Positions 52,801-62,554 are shown, counted from the first letter of the stretch. The stretch: DNA of 64,000 nucleotides from Inquilinus sp. Marseille-Q2685 (GCF_916619195.1 NZ_CAKAKL010000002.1:1614001-1678000), one strand, 5' to 3'. Notes: generated by a model from the sequence alone, not told the origin. Translations and numbers: made by a program.

Positions 52801-55800
52801 TGTTCGGCTTCGCCGGCCTGGAGCTGCTGCCCGAGGCGCTGCGCCCGGCCGGGTCGCTGACCCTGATCGCCCGCGCCAGCGATCCGGCAGATACCGGACC
52901 GGGGTCGGATCACGCCGGGGACGGCGGCAGCGTCGTCTTCGGCCGGGGCTCGGTGGTGCGGATGGGCATGGGCGGCTCGGTCACCGCCGTGGCGGCGCGC
53001 ATGGTGCGCGTCGACGGCACGATCGAGACCCCGGCCGGGCAGATCACGCTGACCGGCGGCGTGACCCTGGACGACACCATGGCGGAGTACGATCCCGAGG
53101 CCGGAGTCAGGATCGGCGCGACCGGCCGGCTGCTGGCGCGCGGCGCGGTCAGGCTGGACCCGACGACGGACGGGACGCGGCGCGGCACGGTGCTGGACGG
53201 CGGCACCATCACCCTCGCCTCCTACAATGGCGCCGTGATCGTCGAACGCGGCGCCCTGCTGGACGTCTCCGGCGTCTCGACCGAGATCGACTTGCGCAGC
53301 ATGACCATGTACGGGCTGAAGCTGCGGTCGCAGACCATCGCCGGCAACGGCGGCACGATCCGGCTGGCGGGCAGCGAAGGGCTGTTCGTCGACGGCACCC
53401 TGCTGGGCCGCGGCGGCGGCCCGGGCGCCGAGGGCGGCACGCTGATCACCGAAGTGCTCGCCAAGCCGGGCCGCGAAAGCAGCAAGCGTCCCGGGCTGCC
53501 GCTGGAGTTCCTGCGGGTGCTCAACATCCGGCAGTCGGGCCTGTCGGCGGGGGCGGCCGACGGCTACAGCGCCGGCACGCTGGACCGCTTGGCCGGCCAG
53601 GGCTTCGTCGCCGCCGACACGGTGATGGGCGGCGGCTTCGGCAGCTGGGTGATGGGCTCCGCCAATGTCGTCAATTTCGACGGCGACGTCACCGTGAAGC
53701 TGGGTCGCGAGATCCAGATCTCGGCCTATACGATCAGCGCGACGCCCGGCTCCAACGTGGTGCTGCAGGCACCGCGGGTGGCGTTCACCAATCTCGGGAA
53801 CGAGCAGGACCGGCTCGGATCCTTGAACCCGATCTCGGCGCTGGGCGATCGGATGCTCAGCCCGGCGACCCAGCTCTCCATCCTCGCCGACCTGATCGAC
53901 ATCCGCGGCGGCGATTTCCGGCTCGGCGGCCTGTACCGGTTCGACACGGGCAAGCTCGGTCCCGACTTCCAGCCGATCTACAAGGACCGTCGCTTCGGCG
54001 GCTTCACCACGGCCCGGTTCGAAAGCCGCGGCGACATCCGCTTCACGGGTTCCGACGCCAACCTGACGGGCACCCTGCGCAGCGCCGGCGACCTGGTGTT
54101 CAAGGCGGCGCAGCTGTATCCGGCCAGTGGCCAGACCTTCACGATCGGCGCGCTGGGCCGGGTCACGGTGCTGCCGAACGGCAAGGCCGACGCGCCCTGG
54201 TCGGTCGGCGGCCAGCTGACGATCGAGGCGCCGGAGATCGTGCAGAACGGCACGATCCGGGCGCCCCTGGGCAGGATCATCCTGGGATATGACGACCCCG
54301 ACCTCGACACCCGCGTCGCGCTCGGCCGCGGCAGCGTGACCTCGGTGTCGGCCGACGGGCTGACGGTGCCCTATGGCTATGTCCAGGACGGCTCGAACTG
54401 GCTCGATCCGAACGGCGAGTCTATCTCCACCCCGCCGGTCAAGGAGGTGCGGCTGCGCGGCGACGACGTGGCGGTGGCGGACGGAGCCACGATCGACGTG
54501 CGCGGCGGCGGCGAGATGCTGGCCAGCGAATTCGTCCCCGGCTCGGGCGGGCCGGCCGACGTGCTGAACGACCCGAACAGCTTCGCCGTGATCCCGGGCT
54601 ATGACGGCTATGCGCCCTGGGACCAGTATCTGAGCGGGACCCGGCCCGGCGGCGTCACGACCCCCGACTTCCGGTCGGACGTGCCGGTGGTGACCGACAC
54701 CGCCACGACGGCCGGCCAGTATCTGCAGCAGGGATCCAAGACCGGGCTGCGGGTCGGCGACCGGATCTATCTCTCGGGCGGCGGCGGCCTGCCGGCCGGC
54801 ACCTATGTGCTGCTGCCGGCGCGCTATGCGCTGATGCCCGGCGCCTATCGCGTGCGCGCCTTCGACGGCATCCTCGACATGCTGCCGGCGATGAACGGCC
54901 GGGCGCCGGACGGCAGCGCCTATGTCGCCGGCCGCCGCTCCGTCCTCAACACCGGCATCCGCGACGCACGCTGGGCGGGCTTTCACATCGAATCGGGCGA
55001 GGTGCTGCGCCAGCGGGCGCAATACGACGAATACCGGGCCAACAGCTTCTTCGTCTCCGACGCCTTCCGGCAGCGCCAGCAGAACGACGGCGGGACGATC
55101 GTGCCGCCGACCCTGCCGATCGATGGCGGCACGCTGGTCGCCAACGCCACCGAAACGCTGCGGCTGGACGGCACCGGCCTGTTCGCCCCGGCCGAGGGCG
55201 GACGGCTGGGCCGGTTCGACGTCGCCGCGGCCAAGGTCGCGGTGGTGTCCGCCGGCGTGGACACGCAGGACCTGGCGGACCAGGGCTACCTGCTGCTGCA
55301 GGCCGGCCAGATCAACGGCTTCGGCGTCGGCAGCCTGCTGATCGGCGGCGAGCGCAGCCCCGCCGCGGTCACCACGGCCGATCCGCGCGGCGGCACCCAG
55401 GTCACGGTCTCGGCCAGCGACGTGGTGGTGCGCAACGACGGCACGCCGCTGCAGGGGGCGGAGATCGTGCTGGCCGCCAAGAATTCGGTGACGGTCGAAT
55501 CCGGCAGCGTGATCCGCACCACCGGCGCCGACGCAGGCCAGGGCGACACGCTGCGCCTCGGCCTGCCGCTGCCGGACGGCACCTTCGTGCCGGGTGACGG
55601 CGCGCTGCTGCGCCTGTCGACCGGCGACCGGGTGGACGTGGTGCGCGAGAACCTCATCAACACCGGCGGCACGCTGACGGTCCAGGAGGGCGCGGCCCTG
55701 CTGGCCTCGGGCAGCCTGGCGCTGGATTCCAGCGGCGACACCATCCTGGCCACCGACCGGATCTCCGGCGGCCGGGCGATCGACGCGGCCGCCCGGCAGA

Positions 55801-58800
55801 TCAGCTTCGGCGATGCGCCGAAAGGCACGCCCGGCCTGGTGTTCCGCGACGGCACGCTGGGCGTGCTGGCGCAGACCGAGGCCCTGACCCTGCGCGGCTA
55901 TGGCAGCATCGATTTCCACGGCGACGTCGCCATCGGCGGCGGCCAGGGCGCGGCGCTGAGGACGCTGTCGCTCGACAGCCCGGCCCTGATCGGCCATGAC
56001 GGCGCCGACGTCACGATCAACGCCGGCGCGGTGCGGCTGCGCAACACCGGCAGCGCCTACGAGGGCGATGCCGCCCTGGCCGGCGGCAGCCTGACGATCA
56101 ACGCCGCCACCCGCCTCGGCGCCGACGGCAAGCCGGTCGCCGGCACCGGCCGCATCGACCTGGCCGACGGGCCGGTGCGGATCGCCGGCTTCAACGCGGT
56201 GACCCTGGCGGCGCAGGAGCGGATCGTCGGCACCAGCGGCCTCGGCACCGCGACCGATCTCGCTAATGGCGGCGGCACCGAGGACCGGCCGAACCGGCTG
56301 CGGGTGGACGGCGCGCTGACCTTGACCGCCGCCGCGCTGTCAGCCGGCGCCGGATCGGACAACGCGGTCGAGGCGGGCAAGGCCCTGTCCTTCCAGGGCC
56401 GGGCCGCGCCTGGCCTGCCGGGCTTCGACGAGATCGGCGGCCGCCTGCGCCTGTCGGGCGGGACCGTCACCCTGGCCGGGCAGATCGAGGCCCGCGCCGG
56501 CATCCTGGAGGCGGCGGCCACGGGCGGCGACCTGGTCATCGCCGGCGGCACCGTGATCGACGCCTCCGGCGTGGCGCGCAGCTTCTTCGACCAGACCCGC
56601 TTCGCCCCCGGCGGCGTGGTCAAGCTGTCCTCCACGACCGGCGATGTCGACCTGCGGGCCGGGTCGCGCATCGCCCTGGGCGGCGCCCGGGCCACGATCG
56701 GCGGGCAGGAGCAGGGCGGCGACGCCGGGCGCCTGATCGTCGACGCGGCCAAGGGGCGGTTCCTGGCCAATGGCGCGATCGAGGCCGCCGCGGTGGACGG
56801 CAGCCGCCAGGGTACTGTCGGCCTCGACGTCCGGGCGCTCGACCGCAGCTTCGACGCGCTGGCCGGCAAGCTGGCCGCGGCGGGCTTTGCCGAGGCGCAG
56901 CGGCTGCGCATCCGCAGCGGCGACGTCACCATCGGCACCGCGATCCGCGCCCGCGAATTCGCGCTGGCGGTCGACGGCGGCAACCTCACCATCGGCGGCC
57001 GCATCGACGCCGGCGGCGCCACCGGCGGCGACATCCGCCTGGCGGCGGGCGGCACCCTGACCCTGCAGGGCGGGGCGGTGCTGGACGCCTCCGGCGCCGC
57101 GGCCGACGCCGCCGGCAAGGGCGGCTCTGTGCTGCTGGCGGCCGGGGATGGCGGCCGGATCGACCTGCAGTCCGGGTCGGTGATCGCGGTCGGCGCCGGC
57201 GGCGCCACCGGCGCGGTGCATCTGCGCGCGCCGCGGACCGACGGCGATACCGATGTCGCGATCACCGGGATCGGCAGCCGGATCGACGGCGCGCGGCAGG
57301 TGACGGTCGAGGCGTACAAGGTGTTCGAGGTTCCGGAGAACAACGGCGTCGCCGTGATCGACCGCGGCACGCCGGACGATCCGCATGTGATCGACCAGGT
57401 GGAGGCGGATGTCAGGGCCTTCGCCGCCCACGCCGGCGCCATTGCCGGCCGCCTCGGCGGCGGCGCGACCGTCCAGGCGGGGGTGGAGCTGCGCAGCGGC
57501 GGCGACATGCTGCTGCCCGCGGACACCGATATCAACGATGCGGACCCGGCGACGGGCTGGGACCTGCGGGGCCTGAGCCAGGACGGGCTGGTGGGCGTGC
57601 TGACGCTGCGCGCCGGCGGCGACCTGAAGCTGCTGTCCAACCTCAGCGACGGGTTTGCCATCGCCACGGATGAATTCGGCAATCCGATCGTGGACCACCT
57701 GACCGGCGAAACGAAATACACGCCGCAGCGCGGTGAGAGCTGGTCCTATCGCCTGGTCGCCGGAGCCGATGCGACCGGGGCCGACCCGCTGGCACTGCAG
57801 ACGGATGCGGATCTCCTGGCCGGCGGCACGCTGACCATCGGGGGCACCCTGAATCCCGGCGATCTGCCCGAGTCCGCGATCCAGGTCCATCTCCGCACCG
57901 GCACCGGGGATATCGACATCGCGGCGGCCGAGGATTTCGTGCTCGGCCCGAAATGGTCTTCGCCGCGCGGCTCCGACTTTTGGACGCCCGTGCCGCAATC
58001 AGCGGTCTACACCGCCGGCCATCCGATCGCATTCAGCCCTGGCGGCTTCACCCCGCCGAACGCGGCCGCCGCCTTTCCGACCGGCGGCGGCGATATCACC
58101 CTCACGGCCCGCGGCAGCCTCTACGGCGTGCCGGCGCGTCAGATCGTCACTGAGTATGTCTGGCGGCAAACCGATCCCGCGCAGCCGATGAGCTGGTGGA
58201 TCGATGTCAACAGCTTCCAGCAGGGCGTCGGAGCGCTGGGCGGCGGGAACGTCACGCTGCGGGCCGGCGGCGACATCTCCAACCTCTCGGCGGTGATCCC
58301 GACGGTCGGCTGGGTCTCCTCCGGCCAGACCGAAATCCGCAACGGCGGCAGCCTGAGGGTCGAGGCGCTCGGCGACATCCTCAGCGGCGTCTATTACGTG
58401 GGCCGCGGTGACGCGGTGATCGAGGCGGGCGGGGCGATCGCGAGCGGGACCAGCACCTTCGATGTCTACAATCCATTTTCAACATTCCCGCTGCACACAA
58501 TTCTTGCAGCCGGCGACGCACAATTCAACGTGCGCAGCCGGGGCGATCTGGCGATCGAGACCACGCTCGACCCGATGCTGGTCCTTCTGGGACCCGAGCA
58601 GATTTGCTCAATGCCGTATGATTGTTTCAGCGCATCGTCTATAGGGTTTATGTCCTATAAAGCTGAAAGCTCGGTCCGCCTCGATTCCGTTGGCGGAGAT
58701 CTGTCGCTCTCCTCCAGCGAAGAGACGCTGGCCTTTCTCCTGGATCACGCGGAGATAGGCTACACTCCTTATGCAGGTCCCCCGCCCCCAACGGTGCTGC

Positions 58801-60563
58801 TGACCGTGTATCCCGGAACGCTTCGCGCCACAACGTTCAGCGGAGATATCCAGATCGGCGGCACGACCCTGGCGGCCACCGATCGCGGGGTCCTGGAACT
58901 GCTAGCCGGTCAGGACATTCTGATGGCGGGTGGATTGACCATGGCCGACGCCGAGTCCGGCGTGGAGCCGACGCCGACACATCCGATCGATCTCACCCTC
59001 TGGTATGGCAGCAACGATGCCTTCAAGCACCAGTACTTCTTCGACACTATCGCTGGACAGACCGAACGGCGTTTCGGCCGTCATATCGGCGACCGCGATC
59101 CGGTGCGGATCTATGCGGCGGAGGGCGACGTCCGCACCGAACCGACGTTTGCCGGGGGCTCGCCAGGAACGGCCAGCATCACGCTGCCGAAGAGCCTGGA
59201 GATGCGGGCCGGCGGCGACATCCGGGATCTCGCGCTCGCGCTGACCAACACCAACGTGGATGACGTCACCCTGATCCAGGCCGGCGGCGACATCGACTTC
59301 GCGAGCCCCAATGGCGGTGGCTTGGAAACGGGTAGCACAGGTGCGGGTATCACACTCGGCGGCCCCGGCAGCCTGGTCGTCTCGGCCGGCGGCAGTATCT
59401 ATCTCGGCACCGGCCGCGGCATCGTCACCGACGGCAATCTGCGCAGCCAGGCCCTGCCGGACCGGGGCGCGGACATCACCGTCCTCGCCGGGCTGGGCGG
59501 CAACCAGCAGCCGGACCGCGCCGGCTTCCTGACCCGTTACCTGGACCCGGCGCACTACGCCGCGCTGGAGCCCTATCTGCTGGGCGACGGTGGGTCGATC
59601 TACACCGCGCAGATGATCGCCACTGTCGAGGCGCTGACCGGCCGCACCGGCCTGGACGCCGCCGCCGCCTTCGCCCTGTTCAAGGGGCTGGCGCCGCGGC
59701 AGCAGGATCCGCTGATCCGGGACATCTTCTACGCCGAGCTGCGCGCCTCCGGCCGCGAGGCCAACGACCCGTCCAGCCCGCGCTTCGGCGCCACCGACCG
59801 CGGCTATGCCGCCGCCGATCTGATGTTCCCGGGCGACGGCTATGCCGGCGGCATCGTCATGCAGGACAGCCAGATCAAGACCGCGCGCGGCGGCGACATC
59901 TCGATCCTGGTCCCGGGCGGCGGCATCCAGCTGGGGACGAACATCCCCCCGGGCACGCCTGGCCTGCATCCCAAGGAACCCAGCGACTCCGGCCTGTGGA
60001 CGGTTCTGGGCGGCGACATCCGGGTGTTCGCGCAGGACGACATCCTGATCCGCGCCTCCCGCGCCCTCACCGCCAGCGGCGGCGACATCCTGATGTGGTC
60101 CTCCTTCGGCGACATCGACGCCGGCGTCGGATCGCGCAGCGCGGTGGCCACCGCCCCCGCGATCGTGCGGCTCAGCCTGAACGGCACGCTGCGGGTCGAA
60201 CCGGGCGGCGTGATCAGCGGCAGCGGCATCGGCGCGCTGCAGCCGCCGGGCGATGTCGACCTCTACGCCCCGAACGGCGTGGTCGATGCCGGCGAAGGCG
60301 GCATCCGCGTCGCCGGCAACTTCAACGTCTTCGCGCTGCAGGTGCTGAACGCCGACAACATCCAGGTCGGCGGCCAGACGGTGGGCCTGCCGAGCGCGCC
60401 GGTGAACCCGGCCTCGATCACCGGCGTCAGCGACGTCGCCGCCCAGGCCACGCGGGCGATCGAGCAGTCGGTGCGCGACCAGGCGGAGAAGAGCGCCAAG
60501 CCGAACGACGAGCCGCCGCCGCTGCTGATCACCGGCGCCTTCCTCGGCTACGAGGGGGGTTAG
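49869..60563 (+). CDS. Filamentous haemagglutinin-like exoprotein (TpsA of two-partner secretion)
   Basis: 3564 residues. An extended signal peptide (hydrophobic core LGCSALALLAGLAALAVAA) ends at ARADG. After a glycine-rich linker (68-82) comes the TPS secretion domain with NWDRFNIAGGETVKF, the motif NQNGVIFG (189-196, variant of NPNGI) and NLVASSLNIS. The rest is a long right-handed beta-helix of imprecise repeats (many GGDI, GASI and VTL strands). The C-terminal part (GYAGGIVMQDSQIKTARGGD) fits the DUF3739-type end of large haemagglutinins as I recall it. There are only two mature cysteines (C2913, C2919). Its transporter TpsB is encoded at 62845. Likely a surface adhesin. Confidence 0.9.
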   Translation: MAGIGAPIPATRFGSAVSGILPGRLRLGCSALALLAGLAALAVAAPPARADGAKIVGMRLVRGDGSGTAATGGGGGNGGGGNSIVAGALARAASAGQPRALFNGMRLNRIEDAGARNPVIDATNKLMTIEQLKPKAIINWDRFNIAGGETVKFDQKGNRDWAVLNRIGQADPSRIDGALKADGHVYLINQNGVIFGKGSRVNVRNLVASSLNISTDQFTRGILADNSTDTTVRPVFTHEGDGEPGMIRVERGALIEGPDNGSVMLLGGSVVNEGTIRAPAGQVVIGAGRNIYLYPAGSNITQPDERYPRGVTIEVDSLPGRDSGTANRVVNTGTIDTPRGGNISIASLLIDQNGRLSATTTVRAGGSIQLKAATDPGYENTPPTQVRRRASGKITFGRGSETTILPEDSADTITDAETFEHSKVQVIAGAATMERGAEIRAPAGDVGVEITESTFDGSPNRFTMERGSRIDVSGTTSTEVAMERNQVSITLRNNELNSPLQRNGFLFGKTVNVDIRDGSPIGSIDGYLKSVGRTAAERSAAGGTVSIGSTAVTRTGEVVIRDGAVIDVSGGQVRYRGGWLDTTQLVGADGRVYDIGEATPDIQYVAFAEQRFGQQKIYGPRWEAGYVDGMDAGSVSITTGAAVIDGSIAGRTTAGARQRARDQLPALGRLSLNLTGPIDVTFGAGGTRLPNGFGAGDALPENLRDRLRLAPSLVGATGVDSISVVTRGGDIEVPRGVVLRTAPGGSVDLQSHRLSPTLGDAADYGDITVAGAIETPSGTITLGGRDITLASGARLAARGQWVNDRIDAQGAPYSGGSGPAGAALPGGGSISLGAIENPTIRHGSLIDVSAGGWVATDGSLTKGNGGDVLLTSGRYVDPAYRDGKSGGKLILAGDIRGYGLDRGGSLTIRTDRIWIGGGMAPKGALVLAPDFLSRGGFSDVTLQGYRGVTVAPGAVVTPAAQTLRLNPDYLWRAGGGDVFGFAGLELLPEALRPAGSLTLIARASDPADTGPGSDHAGDGGSVVFGRGSVVRMGMGGSVTAVAARMVRVDGTIETPAGQITLTGGVTLDDTMAEYDPEAGVRIGATGRLLARGAVRLDPTTDGTRRGTVLDGGTITLASYNGAVIVERGALLDVSGVSTEIDLRSMTMYGLKLRSQTIAGNGGTIRLAGSEGLFVDGTLLGRGGGPGAEGGTLITEVLAKPGRESSKRPGLPLEFLRVLNIRQSGLSAGAADGYSAGTLDRLAGQGFVAADTVMGGGFGSWVMGSANVVNFDGDVTVKLGREIQISAYTISATPGSNVVLQAPRVAFTNLGNEQDRLGSLNPISALGDRMLSPATQLSILADLIDIRGGDFRLGGLYRFDTGKLGPDFQPIYKDRRFGGFTTARFESRGDIRFTGSDANLTGTLRSAGDLVFKAAQLYPASGQTFTIGALGRVTVLPNGKADAPWSVGGQLTIEAPEIVQNGTIRAPLGRIILGYDDPDLDTRVALGRGSVTSVSADGLTVPYGYVQDGSNWLDPNGESISTPPVKEVRLRGDDVAVADGATIDVRGGGEMLASEFVPGSGGPADVLNDPNSFAVIPGYDGYAPWDQYLSGTRPGGVTTPDFRSDVPVVTDTATTAGQYLQQGSKTGLRVGDRIYLSGGGGLPAGTYVLLPARYALMPGAYRVRAFDGILDMLPAMNGRAPDGSAYVAGRRSVLNTGIRDARWAGFHIESGEVLRQRAQYDEYRANSFFVSDAFRQRQQNDGGTIVPPTLPIDGGTLVANATETLRLDGTGLFAPAEGGRLGRFDVAAAKVAVVSAGVDTQDLADQGYLLLQAGQINGFGVGSLLIGGERSPAAVTTADPRGGTQVTVSASDVVVRNDGTPLQGAEIVLAAKNSVTVESGSVIRTTGADAGQGDTLRLGLPLPDGTFVPGDGALLRLSTGDRVDVVRENLINTGGTLTVQEGAALLASGSLALDSSGDTILATDRISGGRAIDAAARQISFGDAPKGTPGLVFRDGTLGVLAQTEALTLRGYGSIDFHGDVAIGGGQGAALRTLSLDSPALIGHDGADVTINAGAVRLRNTGSAYEGDAALAGGSLTINAATRLGADGKPVAGTGRIDLADGPVRIAGFNAVTLAAQERIVGTSGLGTATDLANGGGTEDRPNRLRVDGALTLTAAALSAGAGSDNAVEAGKALSFQGRAAPGLPGFDEIGGRLRLSGGTVTLAGQIEARAGILEAAATGGDLVIAGGTVIDASGVARSFFDQTRFAPGGVVKLSSTTGDVDLRAGSRIALGGARATIGGQEQGGDAGRLIVDAAKGRFLANGAIEAAAVDGSRQGTVGLDVRALDRSFDALAGKLAAAGFAEAQRLRIRSGDVTIGTAIRAREFALAVDGGNLTIGGRIDAGGATGGDIRLAAGGTLTLQGGAVLDASGAAADAAGKGGSVLLAAGDGGRIDLQSGSVIAVGAGGATGAVHLRAPRTDGDTDVAITGIGSRIDGARQVTVEAYKVFEVPENNGVAVIDRGTPDDPHVIDQVEADVRAFAAHAGAIAGRLGGGATVQAGVELRSGGDMLLPADTDINDADPATGWDLRGLSQDGLVGVLTLRAGGDLKLLSNLSDGFAIATDEFGNPIVDHLTGETKYTPQRGESWSYRLVAGADATGADPLALQTDADLLAGGTLTIGGTLNPGDLPESAIQVHLRTGTGDIDIAAAEDFVLGPKWSSPRGSDFWTPVPQSAVYTAGHPIAFSPGGFTPPNAAAAFPTGGGDITLTARGSLYGVPARQIVTEYVWRQTDPAQPMSWWIDVNSFQQGVGALGGGNVTLRAGGDISNLSAVIPTVGWVSSGQTEIRNGGSLRVEALGDILSGVYYVGRGDAVIEAGGAIASGTSTFDVYNPFSTFPLHTILAAGDAQFNVRSRGDLAIETTLDPMLVLLGPEQICSMPYDCFSASSIGFMSYKAESSVRLDSVGGDLSLSSSEETLAFLLDHAEIGYTPYAGPPPPTVLLTVYPGTLRATTFSGDIQIGGTTLAATDRGVLELLAGQDILMAGGLTMADAESGVEPTPTHPIDLTLWYGSNDAFKHQYFFDTIAGQTERRFGRHIGDRDPVRIYAAEGDVRTEPTFAGGSPGTASITLPKSLEMRAGGDIRDLALALTNTNVDDVTLIQAGGDIDFASPNGGGLETGSTGAGITLGGPGSLVVSAGGSIYLGTGRGIVTDGNLRSQALPDRGADITVLAGLGGNQQPDRAGFLTRYLDPAHYAALEPYLLGDGGSIYTAQMIATVEALTGRTGLDAAAAFALFKGLAPRQQDPLIRDIFYAELRASGREANDPSSPRFGATDRGYAAADLMFPGDGYAGGIVMQDSQIKTARGGDISILVPGGGIQLGTNIPPGTPGLHPKEPSDSGLWTVLGGDIRVFAQDDILIRASRALTASGGDILMWSSFGDIDAGVGSRSAVATAPAIVRLSLNGTLRVEPGGVISGSGIGALQPPGDVDLYAPNGVVDAGEGGIRVAGNFNVFALQVLNADNIQVGGQTVGLPSAPVNPASITGVSDVAAQATRAIEQSVRDQAEKSAKPNDEPPPLLITGAFLGYEGG

Positions 60564-60597
60564 CGGGGCCGGGGGAAGGCGCCCCCGCTCCACACCC

Positions 60598-60667
60598 GTC
60601 ATCCCCGCGAAAGCGGGATCTCGTCACGCTGTCGTCGGCGAGAGGATCCCGCTTTCGCGGGGATGAC
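60598..60667. repeat. Palindromic REP-like element
   Basis: About 70 bp with arms GTCATCCCCGCGAAAGCGGG and its reverse complement around a GTCGTCGG-type centre. It lies in the 447-bp gap after tpsA. A shorter GC hairpin (60562-60589) overlaps the tpsA stop. Apart from these repeats and 60787-60920 nothing was recognised in 60564-61010. Confidence 0.8.
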
Positions 60668-60786
60668 AACGAAGAGGCGGAGCGGCACGGCCCTCCCTCC
60701 TTGGATAGCTAGAGCAGGATGAATTGAGGTCGGATCATCTCAGGGTATCCGAGCAGGGCTGGCAGGACGTCGAGCGTTATCTCGCG

Positions 60787-60920
60787 TTGCCTCTCCCGCG
60801 TGGCGGGAGAGGTCGGGCTCGCGCAGCGAGACCGGGTGAGGGCCGGCCCAGGCCTCGACGAAATCCCCTCACCCGGAGCCGCTCCGCGTCTCCGACCTCT
60901 CCCGCAAGCGGGAGAGGCAA
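60787..60920. repeat. Twin-hairpin dispersed repeat, copy B
   Basis: 134-bp element bounded by TTGCCTCTCCCGC and GCGGGAGAGGCAA, closely similar to 28306-28442 along its whole length including the central GGTGAGGG and CCCTCACC blocks. It ends 90 bp before the PstS-like gene. Confidence 0.8.
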
Positions 60921-61010
60921 ATAATCAGCGCCTTCGTTCAATGGAATGACGATCTGACCAAAACTCATCCCGTTCTAAATCAGCCTTTGCACCGAGAAGG
61001 GGATATTTCG

Positions 61011-62501
61011 ATGAAGCGATTGTCACACCGTTTGTGCTTGGCCGCCCTGGCCGCCGGCGGCCTGATTTCCGCCGCGGCACCAGCCCAGGCCGAAACCATC
61101 TACGGCGGCGGGTCGAGCGCCGCCTTCGGCCTCTACCGCAGCTGGTTCGACTGCTACGGCCGCGTGCTGGATTCGGCGCAGCATCCACGCGACGCACTGT
61201 GCACCGCCGCGGCCGGCTATCCGGTCGACGGCAACGCCCTGTTCGCCTATGCCCCGGTGGGCAGCGGCGGCGGCATCACCGCGCTGACCAGCCAGCAGTC
61301 GCCGAACGCGCAGCCGCGCGACACGCCGTATGAGACCGCCGGGATCGTCTACAACGAAGGCACCAACGGCTACGGCACCGGCCCCAACTTCTAGGACGCC
61401 TCGGGTAGCGAGGCGACGCTGACCGGCACCCAGATCAGCGCCTATAACAGCGCGGCCGGCGCCGCGCGCGGCCCGGTGATCCAGGTCCCGACCGCCGTCC
61501 TCCCGATCGTGATCGCAGTCAACACCACCGGCCTCAACATCTGGAGGGCGACGCCGGTCGGCGGCACCAGCGGCCTATACTTGTCGCGCCGAGCCCTGTG
61601 CGGCATTTTCACCGGCATCATCACCAACTGGAACGACCCGATCCTCACCTACGACAACCACAACACGCAGCTGCACGCGAGCCTGCCGATCCGGGTCGTC
61701 CGCCGCTCCGATTCCAGTGGCACCACCTTCCTGTTCACGCGCCATTTGAATCAGGTCTGCAGCAATTGGTATTACGTCCAGGCCGACGGCAACAATCACC
61801 CTTACCGGCCGGGCAACCTCGCTGACTGGAACCTCGGCGCCGGCACCACCGTGGCCTGGCCGGCCAGCTTCCTGTCGGCCAGCGGCGACGCCGGCATCGC
61901 CAGCACGATCGTCAGCACGCCGGGCGCCATCGGTTATGTGAGTCCGGATTACACCCGGCAGGTCGCCCGTCCGGAGATCTCTCCTGCCCCTGTCGCTGCC
62001 AACCTGCAGAACCACACCAACTGGGCCGCTCTCGTCGGCGACACCACGCCGACAACCGCGGAGCACATGCCGACCGCGCCGTCGGTCGCCAACCCTGAGG
62101 CCGTGCTCACAGGCCTCAGGTTGCCCAGCGTCAAGATAGCCGCCGCCTGGAGCGCCGCACTCGACACTGCGGCGCTGCGCAACCCGACATACAGGCCACC
62201 GGCCTATCCGAACCCGGCACTTGCCACCGCCTATCCGATCGTCGGTTTCACCATGCTCGACCTCTACTCCTGCTATTTCCCGGCGGCGGAGACCAGCACG
62301 CTGAAGGGCCTGATCTCCTGGTACACCGGCCACCATCCGCGGGTGTCCACCGCCGTGCCGGACCAGATCGCGCGCAAGCACGGCTTCGTGTCGCTGAACC
62401 AGACGTTCAAGGACGCAGTCTGGGCCTGGGCCAACGACGCCACCCTCGGCCTGAAGACCGGCCCGATCTCCGGCACCTGCACCGTCAGCTCCGGCACCTG
62501 A
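61011..62501 (+). pseudogene. PstS-like secreted phosphate-binding protein interrupted by an in-frame amber codon
   Basis: The frame starting MKRLSHRLCLAALAAGGLIS (signal peptide ending AQA) runs 127 codons, meets TAG at 61392-61394 and continues in the same frame to 62501, 497 codons in all. Both halves belong together: IYGGGSSAAFGLYRSWFDCY and GSGGGITALTSQ before the stop; IQVPTAVLPIVIAVNTTGL, GIFTGIITNWNDPIL and VRRSDSSGTTFLFT after it are PstS blocks in order. Several cysteines fit a secreted protein. It lies between tpsA and tpsB. It may be a nonsense mutant, a sequence error or a readthrough gene; otherwise intact codons suggest a recent change. Confidence 0.85.
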
Positions 62502-62525
62502 CCGGCGGCAGGCCCGCCCCGAAGC

Positions 62526-62554
62526 ATGCCCGGCGGGCCGACCCCGCCGGGCAT
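62526..62554 (+). terminator. Hairpin after the PstS-like gene
   Basis: Perfect 11-bp stem ATGCCCGGCGG / CCGCCGGGCAT with a 7-nt loop, 24 bp past the stop codon. There is no T tract. It probably separates the PstS-like gene from the tpsB promoter region. Confidence 0.55.

Noticed and set aside
50913..55997. 1694-codon minus-strand open frame inside the exoprotein gene
   Set aside because: Long antisense frames are expected in repetitive high-GC coding DNA. The translation shows low-complexity R/D/A/H composition and no motif, whereas the plus frame is a continuous TPS exoprotein.
61011..62501. Amber codon as pyrrolysine or other recoded residue
   Set aside because: The PstS family has no known recoded residue, and no pylTS-like genes or recoding structure were seen. 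A nonsense change or sequence error is simpler.
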